Assembly: GCA_964463985.1 (NCBI GenBank)
Contig: CAYXEK010000003.1
Span: 1-64,000, forward strand
Length of the DNA: 64,000 bases
Direction: 5' to 3'
From: JAXGPF01 sp964463985
GTDB lineage: Bacteria; Verrucomicrobiota; Kiritimatiellia; JAAZAB01
Shown here piece after piece: positions 44,784 through 53,818 of this stretch. The notes below the pieces were generated by a model. It was not told where the DNA came from, ran no database searches, and saw only the letters and a program-made list of their open reading frames with translations. The first letter of the stretch is position 1, and each line of letters starts with the position of its first letter. The position numbers and the translations under genes are program-made.

Positions 44784-46487
44784 TCAGGGCAGGATTTCGA
44801 GGACGAGCGACCGGGGATCGCGCGGCAAATCAGTTTCGCGGTAATTCAACCCGAGTTCCCGGAAGCGCTCGGCGAAGTGGTCCGGATCAACCAGGGCGTA
44901 AACCCGGCCGGGCGCGCCGTCGGCCAATTTTCGGACTTCATCCGGATGCTGCATGTCGGCGGGACGGCCGGGTTCCATGCGCATGCCGAAAAGCATTTCA
45001 TTGCGGTTCTGGTACGGGCGGTAAATCCGCCGGGTATAAAATGCCAGGGACGGCCGGTACGACCAAAAAGAGATTATGCGGTCATCCGGCGCGAGTTGCT
45101 GTGCGAGGGCTTGATAGACCACGGATGAATTCTTGTGGGCGGTGACGTTGAAACAACGGCCGGGGAGAGGCGTGAGCATCAAGGCCGCGGTCAGCAGAAT
45201 GCCGGCATTCAAAAGCGCCAGCGGCGGCTGAAAACCCGGTCCGGCGCGCAACCGGCGGAGGGCCGGCCAGCCGCAGATTGCCAGCGGCAGCAGCGCCAGC
45301 ACGCTGACGCCGCGCACCCGCTCGATTTCATTCGGCAGGATGTTCGCATAACTCACAATCCATGCCCCGACCAGCGCGAGCATGGCCAGCAGCGTTCCGG
45401 CAATGCCCAGGCGGATAAGCCGGCGGTCGGCCGTCGTTCCGTCAAATGGCTCGACGATTCCCCAGCGGCCCGCCAGGATGAGGACGGGCATCATGGCCGG
45501 CAGGACATAGGACATCAATTTTCCGGTGCTGGCGGAAAAAAAGATTACCACGACGCCGGACCAGACCAGCAGCAGGCGGGTCAGCCGGTCCGTTTGCGGC
45601 GCGCGGCGTTCCGCCATCATCCGCGCGGCGCGCGGCAGAAACAGCGTCCATGGCGCCAGGAACAATGGTATGATATAGGCGAAAAACCAGAATGGCTCCG
45701 GATGGCCCTGTAATTCGCGGGTCCCGGTAAAGCGGGCAATGTGTTCATGCCAGATGAAATGCCTGAAAAACCCCGGGTTATGCCGCTCAATCAACAGCAG
45801 GGCGCTTCCGGCAAGCGCCAGGAAAACCGCGCCGGACCAGGCAAACAAGGAAAAACGCAGTTGGCGCAACCGGCGTTCCCATGCCGCCCAGGCCAGCAGG
45901 ATGGCGCCTGGCAGCACTATCGCCACCGCGCCTTTTGTCAGGAAACCCAAAGCGGCCGAGGCGCCGGCGGCGGCGGCCAGCCGGGCGCCGCGCCCGGCAT
46001 CTGCCGCTGGCGTCAAAAACCAGAAATACCCCAAATAACAAGTCAAACTGAAAAAAAGCGCCAGGAACGGATCGGTCATTACAAGCGTAAATCCGGCGGT
46101 GAATCCCAGCGAAGCGGCGCCCAGAAGCAGGGTCCATCGGCTGTGGCCGGGCGGCCATTCGCGGCGCATCAAGCGGTAAAACAGCCAGATCATGCCCGCA
46201 AGGTTAAACGCCAGCGGAATGCGGGCCGCCCAATCGCGGGCGCCGAAGACGGCAATGGGCGGCGCGGTAAACCAGTAAGCCAGCGGCGGTTTTTCGTAAT
46301 ACCTGTAACCCAGGAGCCGCATTTCCATCCAATTGCCGGAAGCCGCCATTTCGCGTGGAATTTCCGCGTACCGGCCTTCGTCCGGGTCCATCAAACCGCG
46401 GCCGAAAAGCAGGATCAGCAGCGCCGCGGCCAATGTCAGCATGGCGGCGCGCCCCAGCCGGCGCGACAAAGGCGAATCGGTATCCAT
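44784..46487 (-). CDS. ArnT-like glycosyltransferase, GT39/GT83 type membrane protein
   Basis: The start is the third ATG of a run (46487), six bases after GGAAGG; this gives 567 residues. MDPDEGRYAEIPREM (about residue 33) is the Asp-Glu motif at the catalytic first periplasmic loop of ArnT/PMT-type enzymes, which move a sugar from undecaprenyl phosphate. YRYYEKPPLAYWF is the second family motif. About ten to twelve hydrophobic segments follow, then a hydrophilic C-terminal periplasmic domain. In the ArnT family the acceptor is lipid A, while other members glycosylate proteins or lipids. No aminoarabinose genes are nearby, so the donor sugar is open. It diverges from the CorA-like gene. Confidence 0.8.
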   Translation of the reverse strand: MDTDSPLSRRLGRAAMLTLAAALLILLFGRGLMDPDEGRYAEIPREMAASGNWMEMRLLGYRYYEKPPLAYWFTAPPIAVFGARDWAARIPLAFNLAGMIWLFYRLMRREWPPGHSRWTLLLGAASLGFTAGFTLVMTDPFLALFFSLTCYLGYFWFLTPAADAGRGARLAAAAGASAALGFLTKGAVAIVLPGAILLAWAAWERRLRQLRFSLFAWSGAVFLALAGSALLLIERHNPGFFRHFIWHEHIARFTGTRELQGHPEPFWFFAYIIPLFLAPWTLFLPRAARMMAERRAPQTDRLTRLLLVWSGVVVIFFSASTGKLMSYVLPAMMPVLILAGRWGIVEPFDGTTADRRLIRLGIAGTLLAMLALVGAWIVSYANILPNEIERVRGVSVLALLPLAICGWPALRRLRAGPGFQPPLALLNAGILLTAALMLTPLPGRCFNVTAHKNSSVVYQALAQQLAPDDRIISFWSYRPSLAFYTRRIYRPYQNRNEMLFGMRMEPGRPADMQHPDEVRKLADGAPGRVYALVDPDHFAERFRELGLNYRETDLPRDPRSLVLEILP

Positions 46488-46708
46488 CATCATCCTTCCA
46501 TTTGGCAGGGCGGAAAACGCCTGTCTCGAATCAATCCAATTAACTTTAGTGGATTGCGCGGCGCGATGCACGCAAAATATGCCGCGCAAAGCGTATAGTG
46601 CCGCGGCATACGGGAAAATGCCGCTTGACGGACGCCATTTTAATCGTTAAAAAGTAATCTGTTGTGTTGCCGGAGACGCCGGATTTGCATTCGGAGCCTG
46701 TTTTAATT

Positions 46709-46738
46709 AAATTTTCAAAACACACGTTTTGAAAATTT
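46709..46738. promoter_or_regulatory. perfect 13-base palindrome between divergent genes
   Basis: AAATTTTCAAAAC and GTTTTGAAAATTT form a perfect 13-base inverted repeat with a 4-base loop. It lies 45 bases upstream of the CorA-like gene and about 220 bases from the divergent ArnT-like gene. Its AT-rich arms suit an operator for a dimeric regulator; as RNA it would be a leader hairpin. Confidence 0.55.
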
Positions 46739-46783
46739 TAAGTTTTACATCTTGAAGGCCTTACGCCGGAACACCGACCACTT

Positions 46784-47716
46784 ATGTTAAAGCAATATTT
46801 ACTTCGCGACGGCCGGTTGCAGGAAAGCGGCGATCAGCCGGGCAATGTCCTGGTTTTCATTACGCCCGACGACGACGAACGCAAGCTGCTGCTGGGAACT
46901 TACAAACTGGACGAACATACCATGAATTCCGCCCTGGACCCCGACGAGTTGTCGCGCCTGGAATTCGAAGACGACCACGTGGCCATGATCTTCAAGCGTC
47001 CTAAAAATTATTCCTCCCGGGACCAGTTTCTATTCAAGGTGGGGTCGGTCGGGATGTTTCTCTCCCATGAACGGCTGATCGTTTTGATTTCCGATGAAAT
47101 CCAGCTTTTCAGCGGCAAAATGTTCAATCGGGTGCATTCGCTGCTGGACCTGGCCCTGCGCCTGGTTTACCGCACGATCCAGCATTATGTGGAACACCTG
47201 AAAGTGATCAACATGATCGCCGATTCCCTGGAACAGAAAATCAGCACCGCCATGGAAAACAAGTACCTGCTGAACCTGTTCACCCTGGAGAAAAGCCTGG
47301 TGTATTACCTCAGCGCCATCAATTCCAACTCCTCCCTGATTGATCGGTGGAAACACAACGCCGCCAAACTGGGGATGACGGCAGGCGACCAGGAACTCCT
47401 GGAAGACATCCACATCGAAAACACCCAATGTTACCGCCTGGCGGAAATCTATTCGACCATTCTGGCCGGCATGATGGATGCGCGGGTTTCCATCGTCAAC
47501 AACAACCTCAACGTCCTGATGAAAACTCTCAACATCATCACCATCGGCATTATGGTGCCCACCTTCGTCGTCAGCGCCTTTTCCATGAATGTCCGCATGC
47601 CGATGGATATGCGCCATCCCATGGCTTTCTGGGTGATTGTGGGCCTGGCGGCGGCGTCAGTGGCGGCCTTTATCCTGATCTGGAAACACAAGGTCGGCGC
47701 CCGGACGGAGGATTGA
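46784..47716 (+). CDS. CorA-like divalent cation channel
   Basis: This 310-residue protein has the CorA plan: an N-terminal cytoplasmic alpha/beta domain, a long coiled stalk helix (DARVSIVNNNLNVLMKTLNIITI), and two transmembrane helices at about 248-268 and 280-300. The loop after the first transmembrane helix reads SAFSMNVRMPMD where classical CorA has Gly-Met-Asn, so the first residue of the selectivity signature is Ser. CorA proteins carry Mg2+ or Co2+ inward and the related ZntB carries Zn2+ out; the changed motif makes the ion uncertain. An AT-rich palindrome lies in its leader. It is followed after 85 bases by the EF-G-like gene. Confidence 0.85.
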   Translation: MLKQYLLRDGRLQESGDQPGNVLVFITPDDDERKLLLGTYKLDEHTMNSALDPDELSRLEFEDDHVAMIFKRPKNYSSRDQFLFKVGSVGMFLSHERLIVLISDEIQLFSGKMFNRVHSLLDLALRLVYRTIQHYVEHLKVINMIADSLEQKISTAMENKYLLNLFTLEKSLVYYLSAINSNSSLIDRWKHNAAKLGMTAGDQELLEDIHIENTQCYRLAEIYSTILAGMMDARVSIVNNNLNVLMKTLNIITIGIMVPTFVVSAFSMNVRMPMDMRHPMAFWVIVGLAAASVAAFILIWKHKVGARTED

Positions 47717-47801
47717 TTGTCTTGCATTTGCCTGCCGCTTCGGCTATAAATGACAAAAGGCGGCTTTCGGGTCGCATGAGCATGGCTACCAGGGGAGAAT
47801 C

Positions 47802-49814
47802 ATGAAAGATATTGCGGTGAAGGATGTTCGCAATTTCGCGATCGCGGGCCACAGCGGCAGCGGCAAGACAACTTTGTGCGATGCCTTGCTTTTCAAAACC
47901 GGCATGAACGACCGCCCAGGTTCGCCGGCCAGCGGCAACAGCATGTGCGATTACACCGAGGAGGAAATCTCGCGCAAGGCCAGCATTTATGCCAAGCCTT
48001 TTTGCGGGGTTTTTAAGGATCAGCGCGGCGCCAGGACACAACTGATGTTTGCCGATACGCCGGGCACGGATGATTTTTTCGGCCAGGTGCAATGCGCCCT
48101 GCAGATGGCGGATGCCGTGCTGATCGCGGTGGACGCCGTCGGCGGGATTCAGGTCGGCACCCGCGCCGCGTGGCGGCAATGCGAAAAATGCGGGTTAGCG
48201 CGCGCCGTGGTGATTACCGGGCTGGATCGCGAGTCAGCCGATTACGCTAAAATCCTGGCGGAACTCCAGGGTGTCTGGGGAGGCGCCTGCCTTCCGGTGA
48301 CGGCGTGGATTGATGGACGCCCGACAGGCTTGCTGGACGAACGGGCCGATCTTCCCGCGGCGGCGGCAGCAGCCCGGAATGCGCTGCTGGAAAAGGCCGC
48401 TGAAACGGACGATGCGCTGATTGAAAAATTCCTCGGCGGCGAAGCGCTGACCCCGGCGGAAATTGAAAATGGTCTGCGCGGCGCCGTGTCGGCCGGCACC
48501 CTGGTGCCCGTATTTGCTGTTGCGGCCATGAAAGACGCCGGAGTGGCTGAATTGCTCGACGGCCTGGCCCGGCTGTTCCCGTCTCCTTTGGACCGCGTCT
48601 GGAAGGATGTCCAGGATCAGCCGGTGGATCAGTCCCCGGAAGCTCCCTTCAGCGCCTTTGTCTGGCGTTCCGTGACGGACCCTTATGCCGGCAAACTGGC
48701 GTATGCGCGCGTGGTCAGCGGAACTTTGCGCGAAGGCACTGAAGTTTTCAACGCCACCCGGGGCGTCAAGGAAACCGTTGGCGTGTTTTTCGCCTCCTGC
48801 GGCAAAAAGCAGGTGCCTGTGGTCGAAGCGCGCGCGGGCGACATTATTGCCATGCCGAAGCTGAAAAACACCCAGCTCAATGACAGTCTCTGCGCGGCCG
48901 GCCGTAAAATCGAGTTTGCCCCGGTGGTTTTCCGCAATCCCGTGGTGTTCAATGCGGTTTTCGCCAAAGACGGCGAGGACGATAAGGTTGGCGTTGCGCT
49001 GCACCGCGCGATAGAAGACGATCCCACCTTGAAAGTTGAACGCAATCCCGACACCAACGAGATGATCATTTCCGGCATGGGCGACGCCCACCTGGAACTG
49101 GTGCGCGAGATGGTGCGCAAACGCACCAGTTTGGAACTGGAATTCAAAGTGCCCAAAGTTTCATACCGCGAGACCGTTACCAGTCTTGGAGACGGCCATT
49201 ACCGCCACAAGAAACAATCCGGCGGCCGCGGCCAGTATGCCGAAGTTTACGCGAAGGTACAGCCGCTGCCGGAAGGCGAGGAGTGGTTTGAAGACGCTGT
49301 GGTCGGCGGCGTCATTCCGCGCAATTTCATTCCTGCCTGCGAAAAGGGATTTGTGGAGGCCAGGCGCCAGGGAGTCCTGGCCGGCTTTCCCGTGGTTAAT
49401 GTCAAGGTTACGGTGTACGACGGTTCCTACCATGATGTGGATTCGTCGGAAATCGCCTTTAAAATCGCCGCTTCCCGGGCATTCAAAGACGCCATGAGCA
49501 AGGCTAAGCCGATGCTGCTGGAGCCAATCATGAGCATCAAGGTCATGGTTCCGGACCAATACATGGGCGACATCAACGGCGATTTGAATCATCGCCGCGG
49601 CCGGATACTGGGCGTGGACGTGCAGGATGGGCTGCAGGTGATCACGGCGGATGTGCCTCAGGTGGAATTGTTCCGCTACTGTTCGGAATTGCGCAGCATC
49701 ACCGGCGGGCGCGGATCGTTTGAGATGCAATTTTCGCGGTATGACATAGTGCCGTCGAATATTGCCCAGAAGGTCATCGCCGAAAGCGAAAAGATCAAGG
49801 AAACCGAGGATTGA
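47802..49814 (+). CDS. EF-G-like translational GTPase (FusA2-type) with altered G4 motif
   Basis: This 670-residue protein begins after GGGGAG. It has the five-domain EF-G layout. The P-loop GHSGSGKTTL lies at about 15-24, DTPGTDDF (G3) at about 86-93, domain II near 285, domain III with TLKVERNPDTNEMIISGMGD, domain IV with GGRGQYAEVYAKV, and domain V at the C-terminus (GSFEMQFSRYDIVPSNI). The G4 motif, normally Asn-Lys-x-Asp, reads TGLD at about 139-142, so guanine recognition should be weakened. It therefore matches the second EF-G-type subfamily rather than the main elongation factor. Function may be in ribosome recycling or stress. The next gene overlaps its stop codon. Confidence 0.85.
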   Translation: MKDIAVKDVRNFAIAGHSGSGKTTLCDALLFKTGMNDRPGSPASGNSMCDYTEEEISRKASIYAKPFCGVFKDQRGARTQLMFADTPGTDDFFGQVQCALQMADAVLIAVDAVGGIQVGTRAAWRQCEKCGLARAVVITGLDRESADYAKILAELQGVWGGACLPVTAWIDGRPTGLLDERADLPAAAAAARNALLEKAAETDDALIEKFLGGEALTPAEIENGLRGAVSAGTLVPVFAVAAMKDAGVAELLDGLARLFPSPLDRVWKDVQDQPVDQSPEAPFSAFVWRSVTDPYAGKLAYARVVSGTLREGTEVFNATRGVKETVGVFFASCGKKQVPVVEARAGDIIAMPKLKNTQLNDSLCAAGRKIEFAPVVFRNPVVFNAVFAKDGEDDKVGVALHRAIEDDPTLKVERNPDTNEMIISGMGDAHLELVREMVRKRTSLELEFKVPKVSYRETVTSLGDGHYRHKKQSGGRGQYAEVYAKVQPLPEGEEWFEDAVVGGVIPRNFIPACEKGFVEARRQGVLAGFPVVNVKVTVYDGSYHDVDSSEIAFKIAASRAFKDAMSKAKPMLLEPIMSIKVMVPDQYMGDINGDLNHRRGRILGVDVQDGLQVITADVPQVELFRYCSELRSITGGRGSFEMQFSRYDIVPSNIAQKVIAESEKIKETED

Positions 49815-50749
49815 CAGCGGATTTGCCGGACGGCGGGCCGGCTTCGGTAATTAACGCGGAGTTGTGCGAATTATGTCCGCGGCGCTGCCGGGCGCGGCGT
49901 TTGGACGGCATCCGCGGGTATTGCCGGGCCGGCAATCTGCCGCGGATTTACCGTTACGGACCGCATTTCGGAGAAGAGCCGCCGCTGTCCGGAACCAGGG
50001 GTTCCGGAGCGGTATTCTTCAGCCAGTGCACGCTGCGCTGCCTGTATTGCCAGAACTACATCTGGAGCCAGGAAGGAGCCGGTCGGGATTGCAGCGTGGA
50101 CCGCCTGGCGGAAATTTTGCTGGAATTGAAGGATGCCGGCTGCCATAACTGGAATTTCGTCAGCCCGACGCCATGGCTGCCGCAGGTTATGGAAGCATTG
50201 CGGCGGGCGCGCGACGCCGGAGCGGATTTGCCGGTGGTATACAACACCAGCAGCTACGAACGCGTGGAAACACTGCGCGCTCTGGAGGGCCGGGTGTCGG
50301 TTTACCTGGCGGATTTGCGGTATGCTGAGTCTGCCACCGCGCTGGCCGGTTCGGACGCGGCGGATTACGTCATCCAGGCGCGCCGGGCGCTCCGGGAGAT
50401 GTGGCGCCAGGTCGGCCCGTTGCGTCTGGATGCGGAAGGCATGGCCCGATCCGGCTTGATTTGCCGCGTGCTGGTTTTGCCGGGGCGCGCGGACGAGGCC
50501 TGCGCCAGCCTGGAATGGGTGGCGGAGCATCTCGGCCCGGAGGCGCCGGTCAGCGTTATGGGTCAATACTTGCCGGCGTACCGGGCGGCGCATTGCGCCG
50601 GCTGGGACCGCCGGGTTACAGCGGCGGAATATGCGGCAGTATGCCGGCGCATGGAAACGTTGGGTTTCATGCTGGGCTGGCAGCAGGAATGCGGCCAGCC
50701 CGCCCAGGAGGATTTGCTGGGGTTTAACATGGCGCCGGCTGAGCTTTGA
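49811..50749 (+). CDS. radical SAM activase-like protein (PflX/COG1313 type)
   Basis: This 312-residue protein carries the radical SAM cluster motif CTLRCLYCQNY (C-x3-C-x2-C, about residues 74-84). It is preceded by a Cys-rich N-terminal segment (ELCPRRCRARR, GYCRAG) that may bind another metal centre. GCHNWNFVSPTPWLPQVMEAL is typical of the PflA-related COG1313 group. The start is the TTG at 49811, overlapping the TGA of the EF-G-like gene by four bases, so the two are co-transcribed and translationally coupled. Members of this group are thought to activate glycyl-radical enzymes, but the partner is unknown and no glycyl-radical enzyme lies in the window. Confidence 0.8.
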   Translation: MTADLPDGGPASVINAELCELCPRRCRARRLDGIRGYCRAGNLPRIYRYGPHFGEEPPLSGTRGSGAVFFSQCTLRCLYCQNYIWSQEGAGRDCSVDRLAEILLELKDAGCHNWNFVSPTPWLPQVMEALRRARDAGADLPVVYNTSSYERVETLRALEGRVSVYLADLRYAESATALAGSDAADYVIQARRALREMWRQVGPLRLDAEGMARSGLICRVLVLPGRADEACASLEWVAEHLGPEAPVSVMGQYLPAYRAAHCAGWDRRVTAAEYAAVCRRMETLGFMLGWQQECGQPAQEDLLGFNMAPAEL

Positions 50750-50806
50750 CCGGCGGCGCCGGTTGAATAATTGCGAATGCGGAACTTATGAAAGCAGGAG
50801 GGACAG

Positions 50807-51562
50807 ATGAGCGGTCATAGCAAATGGAAAACCATTCAGCACAAAAAAGGCGCGGCGGACGCCAAACGCGGCCAGATTTTCAGCCGTTTGAGCAAGGAAC
50901 TGACCCTGGCGGCCCGCACGGGTGGCGGTAATCCGGACATGAATCCGACGTTGCGCACCATTATGAACAAAGCCCGCGCCGCCAACATGCCGGCCGATAA
51001 CGTGGACCGCGCCATCAAGAAAGGCACCGGAGAGATAGCCGGCGCGCAGTTGGAGGAAATAGTTTACGAGGGATATGCCGGCGGCGGCGTGGCCTTGATC
51101 GTCAAGGCCCTGACCGACAACAAGAACCGGGCCGCTTCGGAAATACGTCATATTTTCACCCGGTTCGGCAGCAATCTGGCCGGGCCGGGTTCGGTCATGC
51201 GCAATTTCAGGCGCAAGGGGCAGATTCTGGTGGATGCCGGCGGCGTGGAAGAAGACAAGTTGATGAGTATCGTGCTGGAAGCCGGCGCGGAAGACATGCA
51301 GTTGGATGATAATGTTTACGAGGTCATCACCGAGCCGTCAACATACCAGGCCGTCATGGATGCCTTGGAGCAGGCGGGCATCAAAACCAACTCTGCCGAA
51401 ATCACCCTGATTCCGGACAGTTACATGACAGTTACCGACAAAAGCGTGGCCAGCCATGTCCTGAAATTCATCGAGGCTCTCGAAGAAAACGACGATGTCC
51501 AGAATGTCTATTCCAACCTGGACGTGGATGAAGCGTTGCTGGCGGAATTGGAATCGAAATGA
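50807..51562 (+). CDS. yebC: YebC/PmpR/TACO1-family protein
   Basis: This 251-residue protein has AGGAGGG before the ATG. The family signature MSGHSKWKTIQHKKGAADAK is complete, followed by FSRLSKELTLAARTGGG, NVDRAIKKGTGE and the glycine-rich GYAGGGVALIV. The C-terminal part includes NVYSNLDVDEALLAELE. Members have been described as DNA-binding regulators and, more recently, as translation factors. It lies directly upstream of ruvC with a four-base overlap, a widely conserved order (yebC-ruvC-ruvA). Confidence 0.95.
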   Translation: MSGHSKWKTIQHKKGAADAKRGQIFSRLSKELTLAARTGGGNPDMNPTLRTIMNKARAANMPADNVDRAIKKGTGEIAGAQLEEIVYEGYAGGGVALIVKALTDNKNRAASEIRHIFTRFGSNLAGPGSVMRNFRRKGQILVDAGGVEEDKLMSIVLEAGAEDMQLDDNVYEVITEPSTYQAVMDALEQAGIKTNSAEITLIPDSYMTVTDKSVASHVLKFIEALEENDDVQNVYSNLDVDEALLAELESK

Positions 51563-52089
51563 ACTTGCCCGCCGGCCAAGCCGCGCAACGGGTCATGGGT
51601 GTGGATACCTCGCTGCGTTCTTCCGGAGTGGCGGTGGTGCAGGCGCGCGGCAGCATTCTGGAAACTGTCGAATATTGCGTCATCCGCAACCCGCCGGCGC
51701 GGCCGGTGTCGCGTTGCCTGCTGCATCTGTCGCAATCCCTTGCGGATATTATCCGCCGGCTGGAACCGGCGGCGGCGGCCGTGGAAGGAGTTTTTTTCTG
51801 CAAAAACGTTAAAACAGCCCTGGCGCTGGGCCAGGCGCGCGGCGCGGCGCTGACCGCCATCGCCGCCGCCGGCATTCCGGTTTATGAATATCCGCCGCGT
51901 CGGGTCAAGCAGGCGGTGACAGGGTACGGCGCCGCCGGCAAGGAGCAGGTGCGCCGGATGATCATGGCGCTCTTGCGTCTGCGCGAAGCGCCCCAGGAAG
52001 ACGCCGCGGATGCCCTGGCCATCGCCGTCTGCCATTTGCATGGCGCCGTCCGCTGGAGCGGCGCCGCGCTTGCTCCCAAGGAAATTTGA
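51559..52089 (+). CDS. ruvC: Holliday junction endonuclease RuvC
   Basis: RuvC cuts four-way DNA junctions symmetrically during recombinational repair. This 176-residue protein has the acidic active-site residues in the usual places: Asp16 in VMGVDTSLRSSG, Glu in AAAVEGVFF (about 75), and the two Asp in QEDAADALAIA (near 150). ATGA overlap with yebC indicates translational coupling. The C-terminus (residues after HLHGAVRW) is slightly extended compared with typical RuvC. Confidence 0.95.
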   Translation: MNLPAGQAAQRVMGVDTSLRSSGVAVVQARGSILETVEYCVIRNPPARPVSRCLLHLSQSLADIIRRLEPAAAAVEGVFFCKNVKTALALGQARGAALTAIAAAGIPVYEYPPRRVKQAVTGYGAAGKEQVRRMIMALLRLREAPQEDAADALAIAVCHLHGAVRWSGAALAPKEI

Positions 52090-52091
52090 AA

Positions 52092-52676
52092 ATGATTGAT
52101 TTTCTGGAAGGTTGCCTGGCGGAAAAAGCCCCCACGCGCATTGTGCTGGACTTGAGCGGCATCGGTTACGAGGTTTTTATATCGCTCAACAGTTACGCGC
52201 GCCTGCCTGCCGTCGGGGAGCGCTGCCGCGTCTGGGTGCACGATTATGTCCGCGAGGACCAGCATCTTTTGTACGGCTTTGCCGCCCAGGCGGAACGCCG
52301 GATTTTTGGTCTGCTGCTGGGAGTGGCCGGCATAGGTCCGCGCATCGCCATGAGCGCCTTGAGCGGCCTGGCGGCCCCCGAACTGGCCGCTGCCATCGCC
52401 GCCGGCGACACCGCCCGTTTGAGCAGCATATCCGGCATCGGCCGCAAGATCGCCGACCGCCTGGTAGTCGAGTTGCGCGATAAGATAACCCAGGCCGGTT
52501 TGCCATGCGACGGAACGGCGAATCTGGAAGATCCGCGCGCCCAGGATGCCGCGCGGGCCCTGGCAGCCTTGGGGTACAAGCCGCCCGAAGCCCGGAAAAT
52601 GGCGGCAGCGGCTGCCGCGCGCCTGCCGGCCGACGGGACGGTTGAAGCTATTATCCGCCAGGCCTTGCGCCGTTGA
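52092..52676 (+). CDS. ruvA: Holliday junction helicase subunit RuvA
   Basis: RuvA binds four-way junctions as a tetramer and loads the RuvB motor. The start is the ATG at 52092 (MIDFLEGCL, matching the family's usual MIxxLxG beginning, with AAGGA nine bases upstream) rather than the TTG at 52086. The 194 residues show the OB-fold N-terminal domain (VLDLSGIGYEVFISL), the helix-hairpin-helix GVAGIGPRIAMSAL and SISGIGRKIADRLVVEL, and the C-terminal RuvB-binding domain (AARALAALGYKPPEARKM). ruvB is not in the window. Confidence 0.95.
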   Translation: MIDFLEGCLAEKAPTRIVLDLSGIGYEVFISLNSYARLPAVGERCRVWVHDYVREDQHLLYGFAAQAERRIFGLLLGVAGIGPRIAMSALSGLAAPELAAAIAAGDTARLSSISGIGRKIADRLVVELRDKITQAGLPCDGTANLEDPRAQDAARALAALGYKPPEARKMAAAAAARLPADGTVEAIIRQALRR

Positions 52677-52679
52677 ACC

Positions 52680-53722
52680 ATGCACAAACGGGTTGATAAA
52701 TTCAAGGTAGCCGGCGTTGGCGAACTGCTGTGGGACATGCTTCCCGGCGGGCGCCGTCCGGGCGGAGCGCCAGCGAATTTCGCCTACCATGCCGGCGCCC
52801 TCGGGGCCTCGGCCATGGTGGTCAGCGCCATCGGCGCGGATTCCGCAGGCGCGGACTTGCGCGCGGCTATCCGCGCCATGGGACTGGACGATGCGGGTGT
52901 AAGCGAAGATCCGTTGCACGCCACGGGTTCGGTGGATGTGGCGTTGGATGACGCAGGCAAGCCGGTTTATACCATCGCCGCCGACCGCGCCTGGGATTAT
53001 TGGCGGATGACGCAGGCGCTGGCCAAGGCGGCCGGCGGACTTGATGCCGTTTGTTTCGGCACGCTGGGCCAGCGCCATCCGACGGCGCGCGCCGCCATTC
53101 GCGGATTTGTCAAGTCCGCTCCGCCTGGTTGTTTGCGGGTTTTTGACGTCAATCTGCGCGGCCGGTTTTACGGCCGGGAGGTGTTGAACGCCTCGCTGCA
53201 GATGGCGAATGTCCTGAAAATCAGCGACGAAGAACTTCCCGCCGCGGCGCGACTGCTGGATTTGCCGGAAGACGGCGCTGAATTGGCGCGCGTTTTGTTC
53301 GCGCGCTGTCCGCTGGATTTGCTGGTTGTGACCCGCGGCGCCCGCGGCAGCCTGCTGGCGGATCGCGACAACCGGGACGAACACCCGGGGATGGCGGTCA
53401 AGGTGGCGGACACGGTGGGCGCCGGCGATGCTTTCACCGCCGCNNNNNNNNNNNNNNNNNNNNNNNNNNNNNNNNNNNNNNNNNNNNNNNNNNNNNNNNN
53501 NNNNNNNNNNNNNNNNNNNNNNNNNNNNNNNNNNNNNNNNNNNGGATGGCGGTCAAGGTGGCGGACACGGTGGGCGCCGGCGATGCTTTCACCGCCGCAG
53601 TGGTGATGGGGCGTCTGGCCGGCTTGCCTTTGCCGGAAATCAACCGCCGCGCCAATCGCCTCGCGGCGTATGTTTGCTCGCGACAGGGCGCCACGCCCCC
53701 GCATCCGCCCCCGGAGACGTGA
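52680..53722 (+). CDS. PfkB-family sugar kinase, split by an artefactual gap
   Basis: The part before the gap has RPGGAPANFAYHAGALG near the N-terminus, a PfkB substrate-binding signature, and DTVGAGDAFTA near the C-terminus, the catalytic PfkB motif with the Asp base. The 55 bases before the N-run (53389-53443) are identical to the 55 after it (53544-53598). If they are overlapped and the Ns removed, the frame continues without interruption as AAVVMGRLAGLPLPEINRR to the TGA at 53720-53722, giving about 295 residues, the normal length. The gene is therefore intact. Substrate is most likely fructose or another ketose; this cannot be decided by eye. Confidence 0.88.
53389..53598. repeat. assembly artefact: 55-base duplication around 100 N
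   Basis: 53389-53443 and 53544-53598 are identical and directly abut the 100-N run at 53444-53543. Two contigs with a 55-base terminal overlap were joined with a filler instead of being merged. The duplication sits in the DTVGAGDAF region of the kinase gene, and removing 155 bases restores the reading frame. Confidence 0.95.
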
Positions 53723-53762
53723 AACGCCCGCCGGCGTAAGCGCCGTTCCGGGAAACCGGCCG

Positions 53763-53782
53763 CGCGCGGGACTTTCCGCGCG
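53763..53782 (+). terminator. GC-rich hairpin after the kinase gene
   Basis: CGCGCGG at 53763-53769 pairs with CCGCGCG at 53776-53782 around a 6-base loop, 40 bases after the kinase stop. There is no T-run, so the role is uncertain. Confidence 0.3.
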
Positions 53783-53818
53783 GCGGCACAACCGAATGCA
53801 TGTGGAACAAAACCCGCC

